Source of the DNA: Lentzea flava
GTDB lineage: Bacteria; Actinomycetota; Actinomycetes; Mycobacteriales; Pseudonocardiaceae
DNA length: 64,000 nt
Direction of reading: 5' to 3'
Assembly (NCBI RefSeq): GCF_014648475.1
Contig: NZ_BMRE01000035.1
Span: 29,833-93,832 of the forward strand
Shown: positions 51,349 to 60,833 of the stretch, piece by piece
Layout: every line of letters starts with the position of its first letter
How positions within the stretch are numbered: the first letter of the stretch is position 1
Position numbers and translations under genes: made by a program
The notes under the pieces: model-generated
What the model saw: only the letters and a program-made list of their open reading frames with translations
Database searches by the model: none
Told to the model about the DNA's origin: nothing

Positions 51349-52503
51349 ATGATCCGCAGGGGTGTTGCGGCCGTCGCGCTGGGGTTGATCTCGCTCACCG
51401 CCTGCGTCGCCACGCCGGAGAGCAAGCCGGTCGCGCAGCAGCGGGAAAGCGTCGTGGCGCTCAACGTCGCGGAGATCGACGATCTCGGGCCGGTGGTCAC
51501 CGACGTCAAGGGCTTCACGCTCTACCGGTTCGACGGCGACAGGCCGAACGAGTCCACTTGCGCCGGTGAATGTGCTGCCACCTGGCCTCCCGCCACGGTC
51601 GCCGACGAGAACTTCACGGTCAACGGCGTCCCGAGGAACCTGGTCGGCAGCATCGTCCGCAAGGACGGCAGCCGTCAGCTGACCGTCGACGGCATGCCGC
51701 AGTACCGGTTCGCCAAGGACGGCAAACCGGGTGAGACCAAGGGGCAGGGCCTGCAGGGCAAGTGGTTCGCCACCGGCCGCAACGGCGAGCGCACCCGGCT
51801 GGCCGCCCGCACCGGCGTGGTCGCGGGCCTCGGTGCGGTGCTGACCAACGACGCCGGACTCACGCTCTACCGGTTCGACGGCGACAAGCCCGGTGAGTCC
51901 ACTTGCGACGGTGGGTGCGCCGAGACCTGGCCGCCGGTCTACGTCGAGGGTGAGCAGCCGCGCGTGAAGGGTGTCGACCCGAAGCTGCTCGGGACGATCA
52001 CCCGCAAGGACGGCAGGAAGCAGCTCACCGTCGCGAACTGGGCGCAGTACACGTTCAAGAACGACACCAAGCCCGGTGAGGCCAAGGGCGTGACGGTGCC
52101 GAAGTGGTTCGCCACCGCCGCCGACGGCAAGAAGGCCCAGCAGAACAAGGCGATCGCGCTCACGAGTGCGACCGTCAAGGATCTCGGCGTCGTCGCCACC
52201 GACAAGGACGGCATGACGCTCTACCGGTTCGACGACGACTCCGCGAACCCGCCCACGAGCAACTGCTCCGGCGAGTGCGCGGTGCAATGGCCGCCCGCTT
52301 TCGTCGACGAGGGTTTCCAGGTGCAGGGCGTGGATCCCTCGCTCGTCGGCACGATCGAGCGGGACGGGAGGAAACAGCTCACCATCGCAGGACTGCCGCA
52401 GTACCTCTTCTCAGGTGACAAGGTCTGCGGCGATGCCAACGGGCAGGGCGTTGGCGGCAAGTGGTGGGCCACCAGGGCCGACGGAAGTCGCGCCGGCCAG
52501 TAA
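51349..52503 (+). CDS. Lipoprotein with three YxFxxD-type secreted repeats (SCO0930-like)
   Basis: 384 residues. A strong AGGAGG site precedes the ATG. The signal ends at lipobox LTAC with Cys19. Three homologous domains of about 110 residues follow; each has LYRFDGD or LYRFDDD, a CAGECAATWPP-type cysteine pair and a GSIVRKDGSRQLTVDGMPQY-type strand set. This is the PF03640 secreted repeat of COG4315 lipoproteins, thought to act in electron transfer or metal handling at the cell surface. A shared terminator follows. Confidence 0.85.
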   Translation: MIRRGVAAVALGLISLTACVATPESKPVAQQRESVVALNVAEIDDLGPVVTDVKGFTLYRFDGDRPNESTCAGECAATWPPATVADENFTVNGVPRNLVGSIVRKDGSRQLTVDGMPQYRFAKDGKPGETKGQGLQGKWFATGRNGERTRLAARTGVVAGLGAVLTNDAGLTLYRFDGDKPGESTCDGGCAETWPPVYVEGEQPRVKGVDPKLLGTITRKDGRKQLTVANWAQYTFKNDTKPGEAKGVTVPKWFATAADGKKAQQNKAIALTSATVKDLGVVATDKDGMTLYRFDDDSANPPTSNCSGECAVQWPPAFVDEGFQVQGVDPSLVGTIERDGRKQLTIAGLPQYLFSGDKVCGDANGQGVGGKWWATRADGSRAGQ

Positions 52504-52510
52504 GGGGGAG

Positions 52511-52540
52511 AGCCCCGGCGGGAGAGTTCCCGCCGGGGCT
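52511..52540. terminator. Terminator shared by the lipoprotein and the alpha-galactosidase
   Basis: Exact 13-base arms agccccggcggga and tcccgccggggct around gagt, followed by ttt on the + strand, between two convergent genes. It lies seven bases after the lipoprotein stop and nine bases past the alpha-galactosidase stop on the other strand. Confidence 0.9.
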
Positions 52541-52549
52541 TTCGCACGT

Positions 52550-54637
52550 CTAGCGCAACCGCATCAGGATCGCCTGTTCCGGTTCGAGCACCGGCAGCTG
52601 GATCCCGACGTCAGCGAACATCGAGCCGGGCAACGAGACCGGTTCCCACTTCTTGTCGTCCCGCCCGATCAGCCTCGGCAGACCGGCGGGCGCGTCGAAC
52701 GTCAGCTGGTACGTCCGCGTGCGGTCGAGGCCGGGGAAGCGCACTCGCGCCGGCTTGTGCTGCACCGAAGTCGCGATCTGCGCGTAGCAGAACAGCGCCT
52801 CCGACTGATCGGCGGCGACCACGCCGTGCACCCACGCGGCCGGGTCCGGGTGGTCGGAGTGCACCGAGACACCGCTGTGCACCAACGAACGCACGTCCTT
52901 GTAGTACTCGATCGCGGCCTGCAGCCCCGCGCGCTCGGAGTCGGTCGCCGAGTTGATGTCCCACTCGATGCCGAAGTGCCCGAACATCGCCGTCGCCACC
53001 CGGAACGACAGGTCGTGCACCCGGCCGGTGGTGTGCGAGCGGGTCGGGCCGACGTGCGCGCCCATCAGCTCCGGCGGCAGGAACACGCCGGTCCACCGCT
53101 GGATGAGCTGACGTTCCAGGGCGTCGTTGCAGTCGGAGGTCCACACGCGGTCGGTGCGCGACAGCACGCCGAGGTCGATCCGGGACCCGCCGGACGAGCA
53201 GCTCTCGATCTCCACGTGCGGATGCCGCAGCCGCAGTTCGTCCAGCAGCCGGTAGAACGCCTCGGTCTGGTCGTGCACGCGCGCGCCGATGAGGTCGCGG
53301 TTGTGGTCCCACTTCACGAACGCGATGTCGTTGTCGGACAACACGGACGAGACGCGGTCGAGGATGTACGCGTAGGCCTCGGGGTGCGCGATGTTCAGCA
53401 CCTGCTGGTTGCGCCACGACGGCGGCAGCACGCCGGGCCGCGGGCCCAGCACCCAGTCGGGGTGGGCACGGTAGAGGTCCGAGTCGGTGTTGATCATTTC
53501 CGGCTCGAACCACAGCCCGAACTCCATGCCGAGCGAGCGGACGTGCTCGATCAGCGGGGTGAGGCCGTCGGGCCACACGGTTTCGTCGACGTACCAGTCG
53601 CCGAGGCCCGCGGTGTCGTCGCGGCGGTGCCGGAACCAGCCGTCGTCGAGCACGAACCGTTCGACCCCGATGGCGGCGGCGGTGTCGGCCAACGCCGTCA
53701 GCCGCGCGAGGTCGTGGTCGAAGTAGACGGCTTCCCACGTGTTGAGCACGACGGGGCGCGGGCGGAGAGAACGCTCGCGCAGCTGGCGGTGGAAAGCCGC
53801 GCTGATGCCGTCGATGCCCTCGCTGGAGTAGGCCGCGTACAGCCAGGGCGACTCGTACTCCTCGCCCGGCCCGAGCACGATCTCGCCCGGCAGCAGCAGT
53901 TCGCCGCCGCCCAGGACGGGCGTCGAGTCGGGGAAGCTCTCGGCGTACGTCACGTGGTTGCCGCTCCACGCGACGTGCAGCGCCCACACCTCGCCGGAGC
54001 GGAACGAGAACCCCGGCGTCCCGGCGAGCAACCCGATGGTCGCGTCGGGCCCGGTGCGGCCGCGGCGGTTCTCGCGGACCCAGGAGCCGTAGTTGAACGC
54101 GTGCCGCTGCGGCGAGCGTTCGCGGGCCCAGCGGCCGGTGAAGTCGAGCAGCTCGCCTGCGTGGGCGGGCACCGGAAGCGCGGCCTCCAGCCCTTCCAGC
54201 GAATACGGCGTCGAGCCGTCGTTGCGCAAGGTGTGCCGCAGCCGCAGCATCCCGGACGACGCGAGTTCCACGACACCGGTCACGGTCAGCTCCGCCGCGG
54301 AATCCTCGGCCACGTAACGGAAGACCGAGCCCTCCACCGAGAACGACGTGACCGCGAGCGACGGCGCGAAGTGCTCACCGCCGCGATGCCCGCGCAGGCC
54401 GGGACGGCCGGAGTGCCCGGCGCCCGCCTCCGGCAGCAGCGCGACCGTGACCGCGTGGTCGGGTGAGCTGTTGGGAATGGTTCCCGTCAGCACGTCGGCC
54501 AGGGCGCGCAGTGCGTCCTGGCCGACGTCGCCGAGCGTGCGCCCCCAGTGCGTCACGACCGGGAGTCCGGTTCCCCGGACGTCGATCACGACGCTGGAGG
54601 TGGCGTCGTGCAGGTGCACGACCTCCGTGTTGTTCAT
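52550..54637 (-). CDS. Alpha-galactosidase (GH36)
   Basis: 695 residues. It hydrolyses terminal alpha-galactosides such as melibiose or raffinose. A beta-sandwich N-terminal domain is followed by a TIM barrel with the nucleophile Asp444 in FVKWDHNRDL and the acid/base Asp502 in WTSDCNDALER; RPVVLNTWEAVYFDHD, FVLDDGWFRHRRDD and ESCSSGGSRIDLG are family landmarks. No signal peptide is seen, so it is intracellular. It lies 98 bases after the GntP gene on the same strand and may be transcribed from its own promoter. No galactoside transporter is near. Confidence 0.95.
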   Translation of the reverse strand: MNNTEVVHLHDATSSVVIDVRGTGLPVVTHWGRTLGDVGQDALRALADVLTGTIPNSSPDHAVTVALLPEAGAGHSGRPGLRGHRGGEHFAPSLAVTSFSVEGSVFRYVAEDSAAELTVTGVVELASSGMLRLRHTLRNDGSTPYSLEGLEAALPVPAHAGELLDFTGRWARERSPQRHAFNYGSWVRENRRGRTGPDATIGLLAGTPGFSFRSGEVWALHVAWSGNHVTYAESFPDSTPVLGGGELLLPGEIVLGPGEEYESPWLYAAYSSEGIDGISAAFHRQLRERSLRPRPVVLNTWEAVYFDHDLARLTALADTAAAIGVERFVLDDGWFRHRRDDTAGLGDWYVDETVWPDGLTPLIEHVRSLGMEFGLWFEPEMINTDSDLYRAHPDWVLGPRPGVLPPSWRNQQVLNIAHPEAYAYILDRVSSVLSDNDIAFVKWDHNRDLIGARVHDQTEAFYRLLDELRLRHPHVEIESCSSGGSRIDLGVLSRTDRVWTSDCNDALERQLIQRWTGVFLPPELMGAHVGPTRSHTTGRVHDLSFRVATAMFGHFGIEWDINSATDSERAGLQAAIEYYKDVRSLVHSGVSVHSDHPDPAAWVHGVVAADQSEALFCYAQIATSVQHKPARVRFPGLDRTRTYQLTFDAPAGLPRLIGRDDKKWEPVSLPGSMFADVGIQLPVLEPEQAILMRLR

Positions 54638-54735
54638 GCGGGCCCCGTCCACATCAAACACAAATGAACATTGCGCCGATCCTGTGATGCGGGGCTCGCG
54701 TTGTCAAGCGTTCGAACTTGTTGGGTTGTGTCTGA

Positions 54736-56133
54736 TTAAACGACCAGGCTGAGCAGGGCGGCAACCACGAAACCGACCACCGAGAGAATGGTTTCCAGCA
54801 CCGTCCACGACTGCAGCGTTTCCTTCACCGAAAGGCCGAAGTAGCGGGAGACGATCCAGAACCCGCCGTCGTTGACGTGCGAGGCGATGATCGAACCGGA
54901 CGCGATCGCCATCACGATCAGGGCGAGCTGGGGCTGCGAGTAGTTCAGGTCCGCCAGCACCGGTGCCACGATGCCCGCGGTCGTCACGATCGCGACGGTC
55001 GCAGAGCCCTGCGCGATCCGGATGACGCAGCTGATCACGTACGACAGCGCGATCACCGGCAGGCCGAGGTCGGACAGCTCGCCCGCCAGCGTCTTGCCGA
55101 TGCCCGTCGCGGCCAGCACGGCGCCGAAGAAGCCACCGGCACCGACCACGAGCAGGATCATCGCGACCGGTCGCAGCGACGCGCCGGCCATCTCCGCGAG
55201 CTTCTCGCGCGTCATGCCGCGCCGGAAACCCAGCAGCCAGAACGCGAGCAGCACGGCGATCGTCAGCGCCACGGCGGGCGTGCCGAAGAACGTGGCGATC
55301 GAGTACGGCCGGGAACCCTTCTGCAGCAGGATCGAGCCGAACGTGCCGGCGAGGATCAGCACCAGCGGCAGGCCGATGATCGAGAGCACCAGCCCGAGCG
55401 AGGGCGGTTCGCGGTCACCGTTCTCCGCCTTGGCCTGCTCGGCCGCCACGAGCATCTCGTCGGGCACCGGAACGTTCAGGCGCTTGCCGATCCAGTACGA
55501 GTACAGGACACCGCCGACGAACCAGGACGGGATCGCCACCGCGAGACCCATGATGATGATCCAGCCCAGGCCGACCTTCAGCAGACCGGCCGCGGCGACG
55601 GGGCCGGGGTGCGGCGGCATGAACGCGTGCATGACCGACAGACCGGCGAGCAACGGCATGCTGAACAGCACGATCGACTTGCCGCTCTGCTTCGCCGCGA
55701 CGTAGACGAGCGGTGCCAGCACGAAGATGCCGATGTCGAAGAAGACCGGCACACCGAAGATGAGGCCGGCCAGACCGATCGCGACCGGCGCGCGCTTCTC
55801 GCCGAACGCGCTCATCAGCTTGTCCATCAGCACCTGCGCGCCGCCGGACGCTTCGAGAATCGCGCCCAGCAACGTGCCGAGACCGATGATCGCCGTGATG
55901 TGGCCGAGGATGCCGCCGAAACCCTTCTCCAGCAACGAGTCCGAGGCCTTCTGCGCCGACCCGACCAGTGTCTCCGTCGGGACGCCCGCCGCCAGTGCGA
56001 CGAGCAGCGCCACGACGAGCAGCGCGATGAACGGCTCGACCTTGAACCGGATGATGAGGAGCAGCAGGACTGCGATGCTGACTACCGCGAGGGTCAGCAG
56101 ACCCGGTGTTGTGTGTTGCAACCAGTCGATCAC
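54736..56133 (-). CDS. GntP-family gluconate/sugar-acid:H+ symporter
   Basis: 465 residues with about 12-14 hydrophobic helices. The GntP pattern is FGGILGHITAIIGLGTLLGAILEASGGAQVL in pieces, GVPVFFDIGIFVLAPLVY, HAFMPPHPGPVAAAGLLK and IRIAQGSATVAIVTTAGIVAP. Members import gluconate, or D-serine and related acids. The GTG start overlaps the D-aminoacylase stop by four bases and follows an AGGAGCC site, so the permease belongs to the D-amino-acid operon, which favours a D-amino acid or N-acyl-D-amino acid as cargo; this is inference. Confidence 0.85.
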   Translation of the reverse strand: MIDWLQHTTPGLLTLAVVSIAVLLLLIIRFKVEPFIALLVVALLVALAAGVPTETLVGSAQKASDSLLEKGFGGILGHITAIIGLGTLLGAILEASGGAQVLMDKLMSAFGEKRAPVAIGLAGLIFGVPVFFDIGIFVLAPLVYVAAKQSGKSIVLFSMPLLAGLSVMHAFMPPHPGPVAAAGLLKVGLGWIIIMGLAVAIPSWFVGGVLYSYWIGKRLNVPVPDEMLVAAEQAKAENGDREPPSLGLVLSIIGLPLVLILAGTFGSILLQKGSRPYSIATFFGTPAVALTIAVLLAFWLLGFRRGMTREKLAEMAGASLRPVAMILLVVGAGGFFGAVLAATGIGKTLAGELSDLGLPVIALSYVISCVIRIAQGSATVAIVTTAGIVAPVLADLNYSQPQLALIVMAIASGSIIASHVNDGGFWIVSRYFGLSVKETLQSWTVLETILSVVGFVVAALLSLVV

Positions 56134-57713
56134 GGGCGGCTCCTGAGTGAATGGCCTGGCAATGCGCCGGTGGCGGTTCCGTCGTCGATCACCGGCACCC
56201 CGTTGCAGAGCACGTACGGGATGCCGGCGGCCTGCTGCCGAGGCTGGTCGAACGTCGCCGTGTCGGCGATCGTCGAGGCGTCGAACAGCACCAGGTCGGC
56301 CGCGTAGCCCTCGCGGACCAGACCCCGGTCGGTGAGCCGCAAACGCTTGGCGGCGCGGCCGGTGAGGTGCTCGACGCACTCCTCCAGGCTCAGCACGCCG
56401 AGTTCGCGGACGTAGCGCGCGAAGTAGCGCGGGAACGTGCCCCACGCGCGCGGATGCGGGCGGTCGCCGACGAGCAGCCCGTCGCTGCCACCGGTGTGCG
56501 CCGGGTGCTTCATGATCGCCTGCACGTTCTCCTCGTGGCCCACGTGCATCAGGCAGGAGGTGCCCAGGCGTTCGTCGACCAGCACGTCGAAGTACAGGTC
56601 GGCCGGGTTGCGCCCCAGCCGTGCGGCGGACTGGAGAACGCTCGCACCGACCAGATGCGCGTTGCGGTCGTTGCGCACGCCGTTGATCTCGATGGAGTCC
56701 CAGTCGACCGGCACGCCGTGGCACCCGTCCGAGCCGATCTCCTCGATCTCCTCCCGGATGCGCTCACGGGTGTCCACATCGGACAAACGGGCCAGCGTGC
56801 TGTCCGGGCCGCCTTCCGTGGCCCACGACGGCAGCAGTGCTGAAAGGTACGTCGCGCCCGGCAGGTACGGATAGGTGTCCAGCGAGATGTCGGCGCCATT
56901 CGCCATCGCGTCGTCCAGCAGTGCCAGCAGTTCGCCGGCCCTGCCCTTGTTCACCGGGAAGTTCATCGTGGCGTGGGCGAGGTGCAACGGACAGCCGGAC
57001 CGCTGGGAGACGTCCACCATCTCGGCGTACGCCTCCAGCGCGCCCGCGCCGTAGCTGCGGTGGTGCGGGCTGTAGTAGCCGCCGTAGTTCGCGACGATCT
57101 CGCAGAGCTGCACCAGCTCGGACGTGTCCGCGTACATGCCAGGCGTGTAGGTCAGCCCCGACGACATGCCGAAAGCGCCTTCCACCAACGACTTCGCCAG
57201 CTTGTTCTTCATGACGAGCATCTCGGCGTCGGTCGCCGGCCGGTCGTCCCAGCCCACCGCCAGCATCCTGAGCGTTCCCTGCGGCACGAGGTACGCGGCG
57301 TTGACCGCGATGCCCTGGTCGAGCCGGTCGAGGTACTCGCCGACCGAGCGCCAGTTCCAGTCGAAGCCCGGCGGGTCGTCGTTCCACCCGGCGAGCTGGC
57401 CTCTCAGCGTGGCGAGCACCTCGTCGTTCACCGGCGCGTACGACAGGCCGTCCTGGCCGAGCACCTCGGTCGTCACTCCCTGCGAGACCTTCGCGAGGTG
57501 ATCCGGCTGGGCGAGGATCTGCAGGTCCGAGTGCGAATGCATGTCGATGAACCCCGGCGCGAGCACGAGCCCGTCCGCGTCGATCGACCGCCTGGCCGTC
57601 AGGCCGTGCTCGATGGACGAGATCACGCCGTTCTTGATCGCCACATCCGCGCGGTAGCCCGGTGTGCCCGTGCCGTCGACGATCAGCGGACCGCGCAGGA
57701 CGATGTCGTCCAT
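56130..57713 (-). CDS. N-acyl-D-amino-acid deacylase (D-aminoacylase)
   Basis: 527 residues. It belongs to the amidohydrolase superfamily and releases D-amino acids from N-acyl forms. Metal-site elements are GFIDMHSHSD, then the HHRSYGAG and LHLAHATMNF His segments, and the catalytic Asp in GGSDGLLVGDRPHPRAWGTFPR in pieces. The N-terminal beta-sandwich (LIVDGTGTPGYRADVAIK) and C-terminal ADLVLFDASTI complete the fold. It sits between the PLP enzyme (14-base gap) and GntP (GTGA overlap) in one leftward operon. Confidence 0.9.
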   Translation of the reverse strand: MDDIVLRGPLIVDGTGTPGYRADVAIKNGVISSIEHGLTARRSIDADGLVLAPGFIDMHSHSDLQILAQPDHLAKVSQGVTTEVLGQDGLSYAPVNDEVLATLRGQLAGWNDDPPGFDWNWRSVGEYLDRLDQGIAVNAAYLVPQGTLRMLAVGWDDRPATDAEMLVMKNKLAKSLVEGAFGMSSGLTYTPGMYADTSELVQLCEIVANYGGYYSPHHRSYGAGALEAYAEMVDVSQRSGCPLHLAHATMNFPVNKGRAGELLALLDDAMANGADISLDTYPYLPGATYLSALLPSWATEGGPDSTLARLSDVDTRERIREEIEEIGSDGCHGVPVDWDSIEINGVRNDRNAHLVGASVLQSAARLGRNPADLYFDVLVDERLGTSCLMHVGHEENVQAIMKHPAHTGGSDGLLVGDRPHPRAWGTFPRYFARYVRELGVLSLEECVEHLTGRAAKRLRLTDRGLVREGYAADLVLFDASTIADTATFDQPRQQAAGIPYVLCNGVPVIDDGTATGALPGHSLRSRP

Positions 57714-57727
57714 CGTGCACTCCTCTG

Positions 57728-59020
57728 CTAGAAGTAGGTGCGGATGAGGTCGACCACGGTCGTGCCCTCGACGACCGGGATCAGCTGCCACTTGTCGAAC
57801 ACCGTGCAGGGGTGGGAAAGGCCGAGCCCGACCCAGTCGCCGACCCGGACCGTGGCCTCGGCGCCGAGCTGGAGAAACGCGTGCTGGTCGTTCAGCGCGG
57901 TCACCTTCGCCTGCGACAGCGGGGCGATCGCACCGTCCCGGCGGCGCACGAGCTGCGGCTCCGGCAGTCCCTCGTCGAACGACGCGTCGCGCTTGCCGAT
58001 CGTGAGCAACGCGAGGTCGCGCTGCGGTCGTGACGTCACCTGGGCCCAGGCGCGGAGTGCGCTGCGGAACGGCTCGACGCCCTCGATCCGGGAGAACGGC
58101 GAGATCCCGCGGTAGAAGCCGTCGTCGTGCGTGATGTAGGCGCCGCTGCGCAGCACCGGCGTCACCGGCACCGGCCACGGTTGCGCCAGCGTCGCGGCGA
58201 CCTGGTCGAAGTACGCGCTGCCGCCGGCGGTGACGACCACCTCGTCCAGCTCGTCGAGCATGCCCGCGTCGGCCATGCGCAGCACGAGGGAGCGCAGGTC
58301 GGTCAGGTATCGGTCCACAATGGACTGCGACGACTCGGACGCGTCGTGCGCCAGCGCGCCTTCGTAGCCGCTGACACCGGCCAGTCGCAGCACCGGGCTC
58401 TGGTCGACCGCGCGTGCCACCGCCAGCGCGGTCTCCAGGTCGCGCGCTCCGGTCCGTCCGCCGGGAGCGCCGAGCTCGACCAGCACGTCGATCGGGCGTG
58501 CCGGCTGCAGCTCCTGCAGCGTCTCGGTCATCAACGCGACGCCGGCCTCGGAGTCGGCCCAGCAGCTGAACCCGAAACGCGGGTCGTGGTCCAGCTCGGT
58601 CACCAGCCAGCGCAGCGCGGCCGGGTCGAGCAGCTGGTTCGCGAGCAGGATCCGGCTGACGCCGAACGCCCGGTACACGCGCAGCTGCGACGCGTTGGCC
58701 GCCGTGATGCCCCAGACGCCGTGCTCGACCTGCCGCTGGAACAGCTGCGGTGCCATCGTCGTCTTGCCGTGCGGTGCCAGCTTGACGCCGTGGTTGTCAC
58801 ACCACTTGGACATCGTCGTCAGGTTGTGCGTCAACGCGCCCGCGTCCAGCACGACGAGCGGGCCGACGAACTCGTCGGCGAAGAGGTCCAGCCGCCGGTC
58901 GGCGATCTCGCCGATGGTCGAGCCGAACGTGCTCGACGGAAGGCCCTTGAACCGCCAGTTCACCCGTTCCTTGCGGATGTCTGCGACGGCCGAGAGGTCC
59001 ATCTCCATCAGTTGTTGCAT
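57728..59020 (-). CDS. D-threonine aldolase/D-serine dehydratase-like PLP enzyme
   Basis: 430 residues starting MQQLMEMDLSAVADIRKER. Alanine racemase-type barrel with the PLP Lys86 in LAPHGKTTMAP and the C-terminal His-Cys metal motif in GLGLSHPCTVFDKW, a zinc site of D-serine dehydratases and D-threonine aldolases. It is annotated widely as amino acid deaminase/aldolase. With D-aminoacylase next, it probably deaminates or cleaves the released D-amino acid. A GGGAG site nine bases upstream favours this ATG over those at 59008 and 59002. Confidence 0.85.
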   Translation of the reverse strand: MQQLMEMDLSAVADIRKERVNWRFKGLPSSTFGSTIGEIADRRLDLFADEFVGPLVVLDAGALTHNLTTMSKWCDNHGVKLAPHGKTTMAPQLFQRQVEHGVWGITAANASQLRVYRAFGVSRILLANQLLDPAALRWLVTELDHDPRFGFSCWADSEAGVALMTETLQELQPARPIDVLVELGAPGGRTGARDLETALAVARAVDQSPVLRLAGVSGYEGALAHDASESSQSIVDRYLTDLRSLVLRMADAGMLDELDEVVVTAGGSAYFDQVAATLAQPWPVPVTPVLRSGAYITHDDGFYRGISPFSRIEGVEPFRSALRAWAQVTSRPQRDLALLTIGKRDASFDEGLPEPQLVRRRDGAIAPLSQAKVTALNDQHAFLQLGAEATVRVGDWVGLGLSHPCTVFDKWQLIPVVEGTTVVDLIRTYF

Positions 59021-59030
59021 ATTTTGCAAC
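59014..59030. promoter_or_regulatory. Inverted repeat overlapping the start of the PLP enzyme gene
   Basis: gttgca-tattt-tgcaac is an exact six-base inverted repeat across the ATG of the leftward gene, in the interval shared with the divergent kinase gene. It is the best candidate site for the IclR regulator encoded to the right. Confidence 0.45.
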
Positions 59031-59060
59031 TCCCATTGCGCGATGTGATGCTGGAGTGTG

Positions 59061-59066
59061 TAGCAT
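59061..59066 (+). promoter_or_regulatory. -10 box of the kinase-IclR-RidA genes
   Basis: TAGCAT, 40 bases before the kinase ATG at 59107, which also has a GGAG ribosome site. The -35 region would lie just beyond the inverted repeat at 59014-59030, where a bound regulator could affect both directions. Confidence 0.35.
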
Positions 59067-59106
59067 TCGGGTGCGCCGCCGTCAACGAACACCTCTGGAG
59101 CAACGC

Positions 59107-60072
59107 ATGCGGTTCGAACACGTCGGCGGTGTCGTTTGCCTCGGCGAGACCATGGTGATGATGGTTCCGGCTGAGCCCGGTCCCGTGCATCTGGTGCGCA
59201 CCTGGCACCGGGCCATCGGCGGCGCCGAGTCCAACGTCGCCTGCCACCTCGCGCGCCTCGGCGTCAGCTCGTCCTGGGTCAGCGCGGTCGGCGACGACTC
59301 GTTCGGGCTCGCGGTGCGCGACACCGTCGGGAGCTACGGCGTGGACGTGTCGCGGGTGCGCGTCGACCCGGCCCGTCCCACCGGTCTCTACGTCAAGGAG
59401 GCCTCACCGCACGGCAGCCCGGTGCGCTACTACCGGCGCGGCTCGGCGGCGTCGGGCATGGGCCTGGAGATGATCGACCGGCTCGACCTCGGTGCCGTGC
59501 AGCTGGTGCACATCAGCGGAATCACGGCGGCGTTGTCCGATTCGTGCCTCGCGCTGATGCGCGAGCTGCTGCGACGCCCCCGGCACGGGTTCAGGATCTC
59601 GTTCGACCTGAACTGGCGGCCCGCGCTCTGGACCGACCGCGACCCGTGCGTGCTGCGGGAACTCGCGGACATGGCCGACATCGTGCTCGCGGGTTCCGAC
59701 GAGGCGGAACTGGTGTGGGGCACCGGCGACCCGGCCGGGCTGCGTCAGCTGCTGCCCGGCCCGGCGTCGCTGGTGGTGAAGCAGGGCGCGGACGGCGCGA
59801 CGCTGCTGGAAGGCGGAGCGTCGCACTTCGAACCGGCGCTGAAGGTCGAGGTAGTCGAACCGGTCGGCGCGGGCGACGCGTTCGCGGCGGGGTTCCTCGC
59901 GGCAACGCTGGCGGGTTCCTCGCCATCGGTCCGGTTGCGCGCCGGACACCTGCAAGCGGCCGCCGCTTTGCTCACCGCGGAGGACGTCGGAGATCCTTTG
60001 CCGGACGACGTGACAGATCCGCTGCTGCACGCCGACCCGCGGACCTGGGCGTCCGCCCGCCTGGAGGTGTAG
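59107..60072 (+). CDS. PfkB-family sugar kinase (KDG-kinase-like)
   Basis: 321 residues starting MRFEHVGGVVCLGETMVMMVP. PfkB signatures are IGGAESNVACHLARLG near residue 40 and the anion-hole motif VEPVGAGDAFAAGFLAATL near 255. The opening CLGETMVMM and the overall pattern resemble 2-keto-3-deoxygluconate kinases; the substrate is not fixed by the sequence. It is divergent from the D-amino-acid operon and is followed directly by the IclR gene without a gap. Confidence 0.85.
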   Translation: MRFEHVGGVVCLGETMVMMVPAEPGPVHLVRTWHRAIGGAESNVACHLARLGVSSSWVSAVGDDSFGLAVRDTVGSYGVDVSRVRVDPARPTGLYVKEASPHGSPVRYYRRGSAASGMGLEMIDRLDLGAVQLVHISGITAALSDSCLALMRELLRRPRHGFRISFDLNWRPALWTDRDPCVLRELADMADIVLAGSDEAELVWGTGDPAGLRQLLPGPASLVVKQGADGATLLEGGASHFEPALKVEVVEPVGAGDAFAAGFLAATLAGSSPSVRLRAGHLQAAAALLTAEDVGDPLPDDVTDPLLHADPRTWASARLEV

Positions 60073-60819
60073 ATGAGCCAGAGCCTCGACCGCGCGCTCA
60101 CCCTGGTGAGCCAGCTCGCGACGGGACCGAAGACGCTGGACGAGCTGTCCGGCGTGATCGGCGTGCACAAGTCGACGACGCTCCGGCTCCTGCGCACCCT
60201 GGAGTCGCACCGGTTCGTGCAGCGCGACGGCGTGCACCACTACCGCCTCGGCACAGCGCTCTTCGACCTCGCCAACAGAGCCCTGGAGGAACGAGACGTC
60301 CGCCGCGCCGCCGAGCCCGCGTTGCGCGACCTCAACTCCCGCCTGGGCTACACGATCCACCTCGCGTCCTACGAGGACGGTGAGGTGATCTACATCGACA
60401 AGTACGAGTCGAGCCACCCGATGCGGATGTACTCGCGCATCGGCCGCCGCGCACCGTTGCACTGCACCGCCGTGGCCAAGATCCTCCTTGCCGACCTGCC
60501 TCCCGCGACACTGCAGAAGGTGTTGTCGACGATGGAGTTCCCCCGCCTGACGGCGAACACCATCACCAGCCCGACGGCCTACCTCGCCGAACTGGAACGC
60601 GTGCGCGCCAACGGTTACGCCGTCGACAACGCCGAGCACGAGGACTTCATCCACTGCATCGCCGCCCCGATCCGCGGTTCCCGCGGCGAGGTGCTCGCCG
60701 CCGTGTCGATGTCGGTGCCCAAGGTGCTGCTCGACTTCGACGGCCTGCTGTCCCACCTGCCCGACCTGCTCGCCACCGCTGAAGCCGCCTCGGTGGAATG
60801 CGGTTACGTTCCAAGATAA
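60073..60819 (+). CDS. IclR-family transcriptional regulator
   Basis: 248 residues starting immediately after the kinase stop. The N-terminal winged helix is SLDRALTLVSQLATGPKTLDELSGVIGVHKSTTLRLLRTLE in pieces; the C-terminal effector domain (about 75-248) includes HLASYEDGEVIYIDKYESS and RIGRRAPLHCTAVAKILLADL. Position suggests it senses a sugar acid or amino-acid-derived compound and controls both this transcript and the divergent operon. Confidence 0.9.
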   Translation: MSQSLDRALTLVSQLATGPKTLDELSGVIGVHKSTTLRLLRTLESHRFVQRDGVHHYRLGTALFDLANRALEERDVRRAAEPALRDLNSRLGYTIHLASYEDGEVIYIDKYESSHPMRMYSRIGRRAPLHCTAVAKILLADLPPATLQKVLSTMEFPRLTANTITSPTAYLAELERVRANGYAVDNAEHEDFIHCIAAPIRGSRGEVLAAVSMSVPKVLLDFDGLLSHLPDLLATAEAASVECGYVPR

Positions 60820-60833
60820 AAGGGGAAGATCCG

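Noticed and set aside
49431..52503. A natural-product gene cluster around the FAD monooxygenase
   Set aside because: No synthase, carrier or tailoring genes are next to it; it is a simple TetR/monooxygenase pair followed by an unrelated lipoprotein.
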